Assembly (NCBI GenBank): GCA_016790165.1
Contig: JAEUPL010000011.1
Coordinates: 62,001 to 126,000, forward strand
Source: Burkholderiales bacterium
Lineage (GTDB): Bacteria; Pseudomonadota; Gammaproteobacteria; Burkholderiales; Casimicrobiaceae
Length of the DNA stretch: 64,000 bases
Reading direction: 5' to 3'
The notes under the pieces are model-generated. The model was given only the letters and a program-made list of their open reading frames with translations, was not told the origin of the DNA and did no database searches. Position numbers and translations under genes: made by a program. Shown piece by piece: positions 27,606 through 36,307 of this stretch; position 1 is the first letter of the stretch; each line of letters starts with the position of its first letter.

Positions 27606-28622
27606 CTACTTCTTCTTGGCCGCGGCCGCTGCGGCTTCACGTTCGGTTTCCTTGACGTAGGCGGCTTTGCCGAAGCTTTCGCCGCCAGCCGCCGCCACTT
27701 CACGCACGGGCGACCAGGTGGTTTGGTAGTTAATCGGGAAGAAGCGGTCGGCGCCGTCAAATGCCTTCTTCATCTCGGGCGTGAAGCGATAGTCATAAAA
27801 GCACGAGAGCACTTTGTCCGCGAGTTTCGGTTCGAGGTCGTGCGCATACGCGAAGCTCGAGGTCGGGAACTTCTTGCTGCGATAGATCACGCGGAAGTCG
27901 GCCTCCTTGATCTGACCGCGGCGCGCCATGCGCTCAAACACGTCTGACGCCACCGGTGCTGCGTCATAGTCACCTTTCATCACGCCGAGAATCGACGAAT
28001 CATGCTTGCCGGAATAGACCACCGTGTAGTCCTTCTCGGGCGTGATGCCTTCTTTCGGGAACAGTGCACGCGGCGCCATGTTGCCGGAGTTCGAGGACGG
28101 CGAGGTGTGCGCGACCTTTTTGCCCTTGAGGTCGGCGAGTTTCTGGTACGCGCTTGACGACTTGACGATCGTGATCAGGTTGTAGCCCTGAAAATCCTTC
28201 TCATACCCCTTCACTGCAAATGGCACGGCACCGGCCACGTTCACCGCAAATGCAGTCGGTCCGGTGGAAAAACCGGCGACGTGCAACCGGCCCGAGCGCA
28301 TGGCCTCAATCTCTGCGGCGTTGTTCTGCACCTGGAAGAAGACAACTTTCTTGCCGGTGCACGCTGCGAGATGTTGGGTGAATGGCGAGAAAATCTTTTC
28401 GTAGACCGCCGGGTCTTCCACGGGGGTGTACGCCCAGACCAGCGTGGACGGGTTCTTCCACTTCTTCGGGTCCTTTGGCAGATCGGCGACCAGGTCACCG
28501 TTCTCGTCGCAGTAGTTCACATCGAGTTCGCCGCGGTTCTTGCAGGCGGCTTGCGACCACGCGCTGGTGGCTGCGACAGCGAAACCGGCGATCAAGGTCG
28601 CCGACAGCAGTACTTTTTTCAT
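27606..28622 (-). CDS. phnD: PhnD-type periplasmic substrate-binding protein (copy 2)
   Basis: The protein is 338 aa. A signal peptide (MKKVLLSATLIAGFAVAATS) is cleaved near SQA. The mature start CKNRGELDVNYCDENGDLVA is shared with the adjacent paralogue. LKGKKVAHTSPSSNSGNMAP is the PhnD/TauT-superfamily ligand loop (S/T-rich oxyanion pocket). The C-terminus ends in an Ala/Lys-rich tail. It likely binds a phosphonate, phosphite or related oxyanion. ATG 28622 has GAGGAG upstream, and the gene begins 11 bp after copy 1. Confidence 0.92.
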   Translation of the reverse strand: MKKVLLSATLIAGFAVAATSAWSQAACKNRGELDVNYCDENGDLVADLPKDPKKWKNPSTLVWAYTPVEDPAVYEKIFSPFTQHLAACTGKKVVFFQVQNNAAEIEAMRSGRLHVAGFSTGPTAFAVNVAGAVPFAVKGYEKDFQGYNLITIVKSSSAYQKLADLKGKKVAHTSPSSNSGNMAPRALFPKEGITPEKDYTVVYSGKHDSSILGVMKGDYDAAPVASDVFERMARRGQIKEADFRVIYRSKKFPTSSFAYAHDLEPKLADKVLSCFYDYRFTPEMKKAFDGADRFFPINYQTTWSPVREVAAAGGESFGKAAYVKETEREAAAAAAKKK

Positions 28623-28633
28623 CGGATGGCTCC

Positions 28634-29629
28634 TCATTTCTTCTTGGCGTTTTCTTTGTCGAATTGCGCCCGGTTATACGGCGTTCCCGACGCCACGGCA
28701 ACTGCGCGTACCAGTTCCCAGTCCTTCTTGTAGTCGACTGGCAGGAAGCGGTCGTCGCCAAGAAATTCTTTCTGCAATTCGGGCGAGAACTTGTAGTCGA
28801 AGAAGCACTTCTTCACCTTCTCGGCCAGCGCGGGCGCGAGGTCGTGTGTATGGGCAAATGCAGACGTCGGGAAGGTGCCACTGCGATAGATCACGCGCAC
28901 GTCGTCGGCTTTCATCTGGCCGCGCATGACCCAGCGGTCGTAAATATCGCTGGTGATCGGGGCGGCGTCATAGTCGCCTTTCAGCACGCCAGCCAGGGAC
29001 TGGTCGTGCTTGCCGGAAAACACGATGTTGTAATCCTTGCCCGGCGTGATGCCTTCTTTGGGAAAGAGGGCCAGCGGCGCAAGGTGCCCGGAATTGGATG
29101 ACGGGGACGTGTGTGCGACTTTCTTGCCCTTGAGATCCGCAATGGCCTTGATCGGGCCGTCTTTCTTCACGACCACGACCTGACGGTAAAGCCGGGGCCC
29201 ATCCTTGTTGCCCTTGATGGCGAAGGGCACGGCGCCGGCGAGATTCACGGCAAAGCCGGTTTCGCCGGAAGCCAGTCCGGCCACGTGCAGACGGCCAGAA
29301 CGCATGGCCTCGATTTGCGCGGCGTTGCTTTGCACCGTGAAATAGACCACCTTTTTCTGCGTGCAGGCGGCGAGGTAATCGGTGAAACCCTTGAAGAGAT
29401 TCTGGTAGACGGCCGGGTCTTCAATCGGCGTGTAAGCGAAGACCAGCGTGTTCGGGTCCTTCCACTTGCTTTTGTCCTTGGGGGGCTCGGCAACGAGATC
29501 GCCGTTTTCGTCGCAATAGTTGTTGTCGAGTTCACCGCGGTTTTTGCAATCGTCGGCCGCCACAGTTGTCGACGCGCCGAGCGTCACGGTCAGTGCGGCC
29601 ACCATCGCCGCGCGCGTTGCGAAGTTCAT
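28634..29629 (-). CDS. phnD: PhnD-type periplasmic substrate-binding protein (copy 1)
   Basis: The protein is 331 aa. The signal peptide MNFATRAAMVAALTVTLGAS is cleaved near VAA. The mature start is CKNRGELDNNYCDENGDLVA, and the ligand loop is KVAHTSPSSNSGHLAPLALF. It is roughly half identical to copy 2 by eye, so it is a tandem duplication that has diverged; the ligand-flanking residues differ (SGHLAP versus SGNMAP). It is the first gene of the phn operon. The two binding proteins may feed one PhnCEE channel with different ligands. Confidence 0.92.
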   Translation of the reverse strand: MNFATRAAMVAALTVTLGASTTVAADDCKNRGELDNNYCDENGDLVAEPPKDKSKWKDPNTLVFAYTPIEDPAVYQNLFKGFTDYLAACTQKKVVYFTVQSNAAQIEAMRSGRLHVAGLASGETGFAVNLAGAVPFAIKGNKDGPRLYRQVVVVKKDGPIKAIADLKGKKVAHTSPSSNSGHLAPLALFPKEGITPGKDYNIVFSGKHDQSLAGVLKGDYDAAPITSDIYDRWVMRGQMKADDVRVIYRSGTFPTSAFAHTHDLAPALAEKVKKCFFDYKFSPELQKEFLGDDRFLPVDYKKDWELVRAVAVASGTPYNRAQFDKENAKKK

Positions 29630-29746
29630 TCCGGGATCCTCTGTTCGAGACGCTTCATTGTATGGGCGCCAGCACGGGGCGCTCTCCGTAGAATCCCTGC
29701 CATCAGAACTGCTGCATCGCAGCAGCATCGCTATCACCGAGTGCCC

Positions 29747-31153
29747 ATGAGACCAGCCGCTCTACCGCTTTCCGTCATCGTTCTCGCCGCCGGCAAGGGC
29801 ACGCGCATGAAGTCGCGCTTGCCGAAGGTGCTGCAACCGCTCGCCGGCCAGCCGCTGCTGGCCCATGCGCTGGCCAGTGTGTCTGCCCTGTCGCCAGCGC
29901 AAACCGTCGTAGTCGTCGGACATGGCGCAGAAGATGTGCGCGCGACGTTTCCACAAGCGCAGGTGACCTGGGCGCTGCAAAGCCCGCAGAACGGTACCGG
30001 CCACGCCGCCGCCGTGGGTCTCGCGCCTGTCGAATCCGATGGCATCACCTTGCTCGTCACCGGCGACACGCCGTTGATTCGCAGCGAAACGCTGGCGAAG
30101 CTGGCGGCACTCGCCAACGAGCAGACCTTCGCGCTGTTGACCTGCGTGGTGGAGGACGTGGCGGGCTATGGCCGCATTGTGCGCAATGCAGCGGGCGAAG
30201 TCACCCGCATCGTCGAGCACAAGGATGCGCTGGCGGCGAACGACCACGCGGTGCTCGCCATCCATGAAATGAACACCGGCATCATGGCCGCTCCGACCGC
30301 GTGGTTGCGCGGCGCGCTGGCGAAGCTGACGCCGCACAACGCGCAGGGTGAGCTCTATCTCACGGATGTCATCGCGATGGCTGCGGTGGACGGTCTGCGC
30401 GTGGCGACCGCGCAACCTGACTCGGAGACGGAAATCGCGGGCGTGAACGACAAGATTCAATTGGCTGCGCTGGAGCGAGCGAAACAGCGCGAACTTGCCA
30501 TCCGCGCGATGGCGCACGGGGTCACGCTGGCCGACCCGTCGCGTATTGATTTCCGCACGTCACTCGAAGGCGGATTTGCGTGCGGAAGCGACGTGTTCAT
30601 CGATTCGGGCTGTGTCTTCGAAGGCAACGTAGAAATTGGCGACAACGTCCGCATTGGTCCGAACTGCGTCATTCGTGACAGCAAGATCGGCAATGGCACC
30701 GTCGTTCATGCGATGAGTCATCTCGACGGCGTTGTTATCGGTGAAGGCGCGCTGATCGGCCCCTTCGCGCGCCTGCGTCCTGGAGCGCAGCTCGGGGACG
30801 AGGTGCACATCGGCAACTTCGTTGAGGTGAAGAACTCAACGCTCGCGAAAGGGGCCAAGGCCAATCATCTGGCTTACCTCGGCGACGCCACCGTTGGCGA
30901 GCGCGTCAACTACGGTGCTGGCTCCATCACCGCCAATTACGACGGCGCCAACAAGCGCCGCACCGTCATTGAGGCCGACGTGCACGTGGGCAGCAATTGC
31001 GTTCTCGTGGCACCGGTCACCATCGGCGCGGGCGGCACGGTGGGCGGCGGCAGCACCGTCACCAAAAGCACGCCGCCTGGCGCGCTCACGGTCGCGCGCG
31101 GCAAACCGGTGACGATTGCGAACTGGAAGCGACCGGCGAAGCAAAAAAGCTGA
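29747..31153 (+). CDS. glmU: Bifunctional UDP-GlcNAc pyrophosphorylase/glucosamine-1-P acetyltransferase
   Basis: The protein is 468 aa. The N-terminal uridylyltransferase motif is VIVLAAGKGTRMKSRLPKVL, with QNGTGHAAAV and VTGDTPLI. The C-terminal left-handed beta-helix has hexapeptide repeats (IGDNVRIGPNCVI) and the acetyltransferase block KANHLAYLGDATVGERVNYG. It makes UDP-GlcNAc for peptidoglycan and LPS. ATG 29747 is chosen because MRPAALPLSVIVLAAG matches the family; the frame is open far upstream through antisense sequence. It diverges from phnD. Confidence 0.97.
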   Translation: MRPAALPLSVIVLAAGKGTRMKSRLPKVLQPLAGQPLLAHALASVSALSPAQTVVVVGHGAEDVRATFPQAQVTWALQSPQNGTGHAAAVGLAPVESDGITLLVTGDTPLIRSETLAKLAALANEQTFALLTCVVEDVAGYGRIVRNAAGEVTRIVEHKDALAANDHAVLAIHEMNTGIMAAPTAWLRGALAKLTPHNAQGELYLTDVIAMAAVDGLRVATAQPDSETEIAGVNDKIQLAALERAKQRELAIRAMAHGVTLADPSRIDFRTSLEGGFACGSDVFIDSGCVFEGNVEIGDNVRIGPNCVIRDSKIGNGTVVHAMSHLDGVVIGEGALIGPFARLRPGAQLGDEVHIGNFVEVKNSTLAKGAKANHLAYLGDATVGERVNYGAGSITANYDGANKRRTVIEADVHVGSNCVLVAPVTIGAGGTVGGGSTVTKSTPPGALTVARGKPVTIANWKRPAKQKS

Positions 31154-31286
31154 CAGGTGTGAGGTCAGGCGTTTGGCTAATTGCGGAACACTCCACTGCT
31201 GGATGCGCGACGCCAGAAATGGCATGAAGCCGACTTTCTACTATTCAACGCACAAACCCCCGTTTGACGCGAAATCGTAGAAAAAG

Positions 31287-31661
31287 CTACGCGCTGTGCG
31301 GTCCAGCGTCGAAGCCGGTTACGTCCAGGGAGACAGAAACGCCATCGGCACATTCACCGAATTGTCTGCTGTGAGCTTGAAGAATGTCCTCGATCTCGTT
31401 TTCGCCTTTGTCGCCGCCAGCGAGGTCGCTCAGTCTGCGGGACGCGATGTAGGGCGCGCCGTTGACGCGATAGCCACGCTTGTTCGTCCCATTCCTCTTC
31501 GTCGCCAGTTCCGGCTCGAATACGGAGATAACTGCGATACGTGGCGTGCGGTCGGTCACGCCAGGCCGGTGTGCGTCGTGGGCCTTGCCGATGGCAGCAT
31601 GCGTACCTGAAAGCAAGACCAGCGTTGCGCACAGCAGTGCGAAGCAGGTGCGCATGGTCAT
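31287..31661 (-). CDS. Short secreted protein, possibly a truncated nucleosidase
   Basis: The product is 124 aa with a signal peptide (MTMRTCFALLCATLVLLSGT, cleavage near HAA). After it, RTPRIAVISVFEPELA and YRVNGAPYIASRRL recall the opening of periplasmic 5'-methylthioadenosine/S-adenosylhomocysteine nucleosidase-like proteins, which are about twice as long. The rest (GGDKGENEIEDILQAHSRQF) does not continue that family, so this may be a 5' gene fragment fused to unrelated sequence. The region is less GC-rich than its surroundings. Whether it is expressed is unclear. Confidence 0.42.
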   Translation of the reverse strand: MTMRTCFALLCATLVLLSGTHAAIGKAHDAHRPGVTDRTPRIAVISVFEPELATKRNGTNKRGYRVNGAPYIASRRLSDLAGGDKGENEIEDILQAHSRQFGECADGVSVSLDVTGFDAGPHSA

Positions 31662-31746
31662 GTTGCAAGAGGCATGCGGGAATACAGCGCTCAGGAGTCC
31701 CCCGCGCCGACTCCTGGTGCATCTTTCCCGGTCTTTCCGTCAGCAA

Positions 31747-32706
31747 CTACCGGGTCGCTGGTGTGTCGGGTTGTTTCGGTACGGCCTTGCTAAAAGAGAT
31801 CATCGCTACACCGGTCAGCACGAGGGCTGCACCGATCAGTTGCAGCAGCGACACCTGCTCGCCAAGAAACATGGCCCCCAGCAAAATGGTGATGACCGGT
31901 CCGACGGTGCCGATCATTGAAGCGTCGCGTGCGCCGATGCGCTTGAGCGCCTCGGCCATCATCCACACCGGCGCTGCGGTTGAAAAGATGGCCAGCCCAA
32001 CGCCGTAGAGGTAGATCTTCGGGGGCAGATCAAGCGCTGAAAGCGGCCGCATGATGAAAAACTGCGCCATGACAAATCCGGTTGCCACCAACATCATGTA
32101 CGCCGTGAAACGCGTGCTTCCGATGCGACGCGTGAGGCCGGCGCCTACCATCATGTAAATTGCATAGCAGAGGGCGGACAGGAACACCAGCACGGTCCCG
32201 GCCACCAGGGCACGGGTGTCGGTGGTGATCACCAAATCGTGCCAATAGGCCAGCGCGAGCCCTGCATAGGAAACCAGTAGCGCCAGCGCAGTGCGCGCCG
32301 TGATGTGCTTGCGCAGGAAGAGCGCCGACAAGACAACGACGAGGGTCGGGTTGGTAAACAGTATCAGCCGCTCAAGCCCCGCGCTGATGTACTGCAAACC
32401 CCAGAAGTCGAGAAAGCTGGAGAGGTAGTAACCGATGAAACCGAGCAGGATCACAAAGCCCCAGTCGCTACGCGAGAGGGGCTGTCGCGGCACCGCGCCG
32501 TCGCCCTTGTCGCGGGTGCCCAGCCAGGCCATGAACAGAAAAAACGGCAGCGAAAACAGCATGCGAATCGCAAGCAGCGTGACCGCGTCCAGCCCCGGAT
32601 GCGCCGCGTAGGCGAGCTTGATGAAAATGGCTTTGGCAGCAAAGCCGAATTGCGCGGCGGCCGCGAGCAGCGCGCCGGCAGAGACCGCCGTCTTGATGGA
32701 TGACAC
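31747..32706 (-). CDS. EamA-family drug/metabolite (DMT) transporter
   Basis: The protein is 319 aa with ten membrane segments in two EamA halves (GFAAKAIFIKLAYAAHPGLD in half one; GTVGPVITILLGAMFLGEQV in half two, the conserved ExP-like signature). It exports small metabolites across the inner membrane; the substrate is unknown. The start is GTG 32706 (MSSIKTAVSAG). It is divergent from another DMT gene 64 bp away, so a shared regulatory spacer is likely. Confidence 0.9.
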   Translation of the reverse strand: MSSIKTAVSAGALLAAAAQFGFAAKAIFIKLAYAAHPGLDAVTLLAIRMLFSLPFFLFMAWLGTRDKGDGAVPRQPLSRSDWGFVILLGFIGYYLSSFLDFWGLQYISAGLERLILFTNPTLVVVLSALFLRKHITARTALALLVSYAGLALAYWHDLVITTDTRALVAGTVLVFLSALCYAIYMMVGAGLTRRIGSTRFTAYMMLVATGFVMAQFFIMRPLSALDLPPKIYLYGVGLAIFSTAAPVWMMAEALKRIGARDASMIGTVGPVITILLGAMFLGEQVSLLQLIGAALVLTGVAMISFSKAVPKQPDTPATR

Positions 32707-32770
32707 AACGCCATTCTAGGCTGCTGATATTGCGCTCGCGGCCTCAACGCCACCACGGATAATTGCTCCG

Positions 32771-33766
32771 ATGAACATTCCAGAGATCGCGACCCGGCGC
32801 AGAATCGGCATCGCAGCGGCAGCCGTGACGGTGACCATCTGGACGGCGTTCATCGTCATTGCGCGCGCGATGGCGCATAAAACGCTGACACCGTTCGACA
32901 TTGCTTTCGTGCGCATGATCGGCGCGGCCACGGTCATGCTGCCATGGGGTTGGTGGTGGGTGCGCCGCGCTCGCGCCCGCAATGATCCGGCTGGCGGGAA
33001 GATGTGGCTGGGTCTTTCGCCCTACCCGTGGCGCACTACCGCCATCGCCGGCACGCTCGCCGCGTTGCTCTATGCGAGCCTGGCTTACAGCGGCTTTCTA
33101 TTTGCGCCCGCTGCGCACGCGTCGGTGCTGATGCCGGGCATGCTGCCACTGTGGACCACACTTATTGCGATCTTCGTGATCGGCACGCCAGTGACAAGGC
33201 GCCGCTGGGTCGGCCTGGCACTGATCATCGGCGGCGGGATGCTGGTGGGAGGTAGCAGTTTGCTGCGGGCATTCATCGATACCGGCGGGGGTGAGGTGTG
33301 GAAGGGTGACGTGCTGTTTCTTGCATCGTCCTTCTGCTGGAGTTGCTACACGGTTTATGCGCGCAAACATCAACTGGCCGCGATTCCCGCAACCATCGCG
33401 GTGTGTGTATTCGCCGCTTTCTCCTTTGTGCCAGTCTACGCACTATTGGTGTGGACGGGCGTGATCGTCAGCCATCTGCGCGAGGCGCCGTGGAGCGAGA
33501 TCGTGTTTCAGGCGCTGGTGCAGGGCATTGGCTCGGTCGTGATCTCAGGCATCACCTTTGTGCGTATGGTGGAGACGTTCGGCCCGATTCGCTCAACCAT
33601 GATTACGGCTGTGGTGCCAGGTTTGTCGGCGCTTGCCGCAGTGCTCTTCCTCGGCGAGCCGCTGTACTGGAACCTGCTGCTGGGTCTGGCGCTGGTGACG
33701 GTGGGTATCGTGTTTGGTGTGAAACCCGTCATGCCGGCAGGCACAGTGCCGCCATCGATTCGTTAG
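32771..33766 (+). CDS. EamA-family drug/metabolite (DMT) transporter
   Basis: The protein is 331 aa with ten membrane segments. The first EamA half has FVRMIGAATVMLPWGWW and the second ends TAVVPGLSALAAVLFLGEPL. It is more distantly related to its divergent neighbour than close duplicates would be. ATG 32771. Substrate unknown. A chrB remnant and chrA follow on the same strand. Confidence 0.9.
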   Translation: MNIPEIATRRRIGIAAAAVTVTIWTAFIVIARAMAHKTLTPFDIAFVRMIGAATVMLPWGWWWVRRARARNDPAGGKMWLGLSPYPWRTTAIAGTLAALLYASLAYSGFLFAPAAHASVLMPGMLPLWTTLIAIFVIGTPVTRRRWVGLALIIGGGMLVGGSSLLRAFIDTGGGEVWKGDVLFLASSFCWSCYTVYARKHQLAAIPATIAVCVFAAFSFVPVYALLVWTGVIVSHLREAPWSEIVFQALVQGIGSVVISGITFVRMVETFGPIRSTMITAVVPGLSALAAVLFLGEPLYWNLLLGLALVTVGIVFGVKPVMPAGTVPPSIR

Positions 33767-33853
33767 CGCGACACCGTCGCCACGGTCTTGCGTGTAACCT
33801 TCCGCGTTTCTCGCCGATTCACATTCGAGTTGATCAGTTCCGCGCTGTAGAGG

Positions 33854-34066
33854 ATGAACGGCATCGTGTGCGGCGCCGACATTGACACTCGACAACTTGC
33901 AACGACAAGCGCTGGGTTGCTGGCAATTTCGCTAGGCTTCTCGCGACAGATCGCCGACGATCACGCGATGCTGCAAGCGATGATGCCGGTCTACGACGCG
34001 CTCTATCGCTGGGTGCGCGATGCCGTTGCCGCCAACGACGAAAAGCACAACTGGAAACTGGCATGA
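33854..34066 (+). pseudogene. C-terminal remnant of chromate-resistance regulator ChrB
   Basis: The frame is 70 aa. GIVCGADIDTRQLATTSAGL, LAISLGFSRQIADDHAMLQA and MMPVYDALYRWVRDA match the last third of ChrB (PF09828-type C-terminal domain: a GADTD motif, then AAGL-AIS-GL, DDHAML, YDALYRW). Full ChrB is about 300 aa. An in-frame TAG (33848) directly precedes the ATG, and no upstream frame resembles ChrB, so the N-terminus is gone. Its stop overlaps the chrA start (ATGA), preserving the usual chrB-chrA coupling. It may still be translated to help chrA translation. Confidence 0.72.
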
Positions 34067-35385
34067 GCACGTTGACTGATACGGAAAACGCACCAACAAT
34101 GCCCAGCCTTGGCGAGGCACTGCGCTTCTGGCTGAAGCTCGGCTTCATCTCGTTTGGTGGCCCAGCCGGACAGATTGCCATGATGCGGCAGGAGCTGGTC
34201 GAGCGTCATCGCTGGATCAGCGAGCGCCGCTTCCTGCACGCACTCAACTACTGCATGCTGTTGCCCGGTCCCGAGGCGCAGCAGCTGGCCACCTACATTG
34301 GTTGGCTCATGCACCGAAGCTGGGGCGGCGTAATCGCGGGCGGTCTGTTCGTGCTGCCCGGCGCGTTGATCATGATGGGGTTGGCCTGGTGTTATCTCGC
34401 GTTTGGCCAGACACCGCTCCTGCAGGCGGTACTTTGGGGCGTCAAGCCGGCCGTAGTCGCATTGGTGCTGTTTGCCGTCTATCGCATCGCAAGCAAGTCG
34501 CTCAATCATGCCGTGTGGTGGGTGCTTGCGATCGGCGCTTTCGCTGCGGTGAGCTTCCTGAAATTGAGCTTCCCTTGGGTGGTCGCGGTGGCGGCCCTCG
34601 TCGGCTGGGTCGCCGGCAGGCTACGCCCAAGGTGGATCACCGGCAGCCACAGCGATGGCAAGGCAAGAAGGCACGCGCACGCCCTAATCGATGATGACAC
34701 GCCGCCGCCGGCACATGCCCGTTTTTCCTGGCGACATTCGTTGCTGCTGATGGCGGCATTTGTTGCGCTCGGTGCTGCCGTATACGGGGTGCTGCCGGGC
34801 GGGGCGCTGACCGACATGGCCGAATTCTTCACGTCCGCTGCGCTGGTCACGTTTGGAGGAGCCTACGCCGTGCTGCCGTATGTGACGCAGGCCGCAGTGG
34901 AGAAATATCAGTGGCTCACTACGGCGCAGATGATGGACGGCCTCGCGCTTGGCGAGACCACGCCCGGCCCGCTGATCCTGATCCTCACCTTTGTTGGCTA
35001 TCTCGGTGGCGTGAAGCATGCCGTCGCCAGTTCGCCCCTTGCAAGCGGCCTGCTGGCCGGAACCGTGGTGACGTTCTTCACCTTCCTGCCCAGCTTCATG
35101 ATGATCTTTGCCGGGGCACCATTCATCGAAAGCACGCGTCGCTCGCTCACGTTGCACGCACCGCTCACCGGCATTACGGCGGCGGTGGTCGGCGTGATCG
35201 CCTCGCTGGGCGTTTTCTTCGCGCAGCACACGTTCTGGCCGCAGGGATTCGAGGGCGGGATTGACCGACTTGCTGCGGTCATTGCTGCCGTCGCACTGAT
35301 CGGGTTTGTCCGCTTCAAGCGCGGGGCGATGGAGACGATTGCCTTTTGCGCACTGATCGGCATCGTCGTGCGGCTGTCGGGCTGA
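34063..35385 (+). CDS. chrA: Chromate transporter ChrA (long chain)
   Basis: The 440-aa protein has two homologous CHR domains. Domain 1 opens with FWLKLGFISFGGPAGQIAMM and contains LNYCMLLPGPEAQQLATYIG; domain 2 contains SAALVTFGGAYAVLPYVTQA and DGLALGETTPGPLI. This is the CHR long-chain type that expels chromate through the inner membrane. ATG 34063 overlaps the end of the chrB remnant. Without intact ChrB, regulation may be lost or supplied elsewhere. Confidence 0.95.
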   Translation: MSTLTDTENAPTMPSLGEALRFWLKLGFISFGGPAGQIAMMRQELVERHRWISERRFLHALNYCMLLPGPEAQQLATYIGWLMHRSWGGVIAGGLFVLPGALIMMGLAWCYLAFGQTPLLQAVLWGVKPAVVALVLFAVYRIASKSLNHAVWWVLAIGAFAAVSFLKLSFPWVVAVAALVGWVAGRLRPRWITGSHSDGKARRHAHALIDDDTPPPAHARFSWRHSLLLMAAFVALGAAVYGVLPGGALTDMAEFFTSAALVTFGGAYAVLPYVTQAAVEKYQWLTTAQMMDGLALGETTPGPLILILTFVGYLGGVKHAVASSPLASGLLAGTVVTFFTFLPSFMMIFAGAPFIESTRRSLTLHAPLTGITAAVVGVIASLGVFFAQHTFWPQGFEGGIDRLAAVIAAVALIGFVRFKRGAMETIAFCALIGIVVRLSG

Positions 35386-35436
35386 GTCGCGCGCGCAGGG
35401 TCGCGTATGAGTCAGGAAAGTTCGTCCACATCGTCG

Positions 35437-36270
35437 CTACGAAGCCGGCCATTGCACCCAGCCCAGAGCGCCGGCCGCGAGAATCAGCGCGCCGAACGCG
35501 ATGCGGTACCAAGCGAAAACGCGCAGCGAATGCGTCGCAACGAAGCGGATCAGCCAGCGGATCACGATGAGCGCAACGATGAATGACACCACCAGTCCGA
35601 CCGCAAAGTTCGGAATATCGGCGGTGGAAAGCAGTGTGCGCTCTTTCCAGAGCGAGTAGAGGCTTGCGGCCGCCAGCGTCGGTACACCGAGGAAAAAGGA
35701 GAACTCAGTGGCTACGTTGCGTGACAACCCGAACAGCATGCCACCGATCAACGTGGCGCCTGAGCGCGACATGCCGGGAAACAGGCCGAAGCACTGAGCC
35801 AAGCCGACTTTGACCGCGTCGAGCGTGCTCATGTCGTCAACGTCACGCACCCGCGCATTGACCGCCCGATCGGCCAGCTTCGATGGTCGCTCCACCCAGA
35901 AGATCACCAGCGCGCCGACGATCGACGCAGCGGCGACACCGTACGGGTTGAAGAGCACCGCCTTGATGTACTTGTTCAACAGCAACCCGAGCATAGCGAC
36001 TGGAAGAAATGCGACAAACAGATTCCAGAGGAAACGCTGCGCGTTGCTGATACGTGTCACGCCCTTGATGGCGCCGTTGAATCGCTCTCGATACGCCCAC
36101 ACGACCGCAAAGATGGCGCCGATCTGGATGGCGATTTCGAACACCTTGCCGCGTTCGTCATGCACGCCCAGCAACGAGCCTGCCACGATCAGATGACCGG
36201 TACTGGAGATGGGGAGAAACTCGGTCGCGCCTTCGACGATGCCCATGATCGTCGCATCAAACAAATTCAA
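35437..36270 (-). CDS. uppP: Undecaprenyl-diphosphatase UppP (BacA)
   Basis: The protein is 277 aa and polytopic. The two active-site motifs are IVEGATEFLPISSTGHLIV and GLFPGMSRSGATLIGG. It recycles undecaprenyl diphosphate for cell-wall synthesis at the inner membrane and gives bacitracin tolerance. The start is TTG 36270 (MNLFDATIMG) with GGAG about 12 bp upstream; no ATG or GTG gives the conserved N-terminus. It converges with chrA across 51 bp. Confidence 0.96.
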   Translation of the reverse strand: MNLFDATIMGIVEGATEFLPISSTGHLIVAGSLLGVHDERGKVFEIAIQIGAIFAVVWAYRERFNGAIKGVTRISNAQRFLWNLFVAFLPVAMLGLLLNKYIKAVLFNPYGVAAASIVGALVIFWVERPSKLADRAVNARVRDVDDMSTLDAVKVGLAQCFGLFPGMSRSGATLIGGMLFGLSRNVATEFSFFLGVPTLAAASLYSLWKERTLLSTADIPNFAVGLVVSFIVALIVIRWLIRFVATHSLRVFAWYRIAFGALILAAGALGWVQWPAS

Positions 36271-36307
36271 AACTCAGCTCCGAAAGGCGGCGGCACGTCA
36301 CCGCGCC

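Noticed and set aside
29111-29746. Upstream extension of the glmU frame
   Set aside because: It runs through sequence antisense to phnD and has no homology to GlmU; the conserved start is at 29747.
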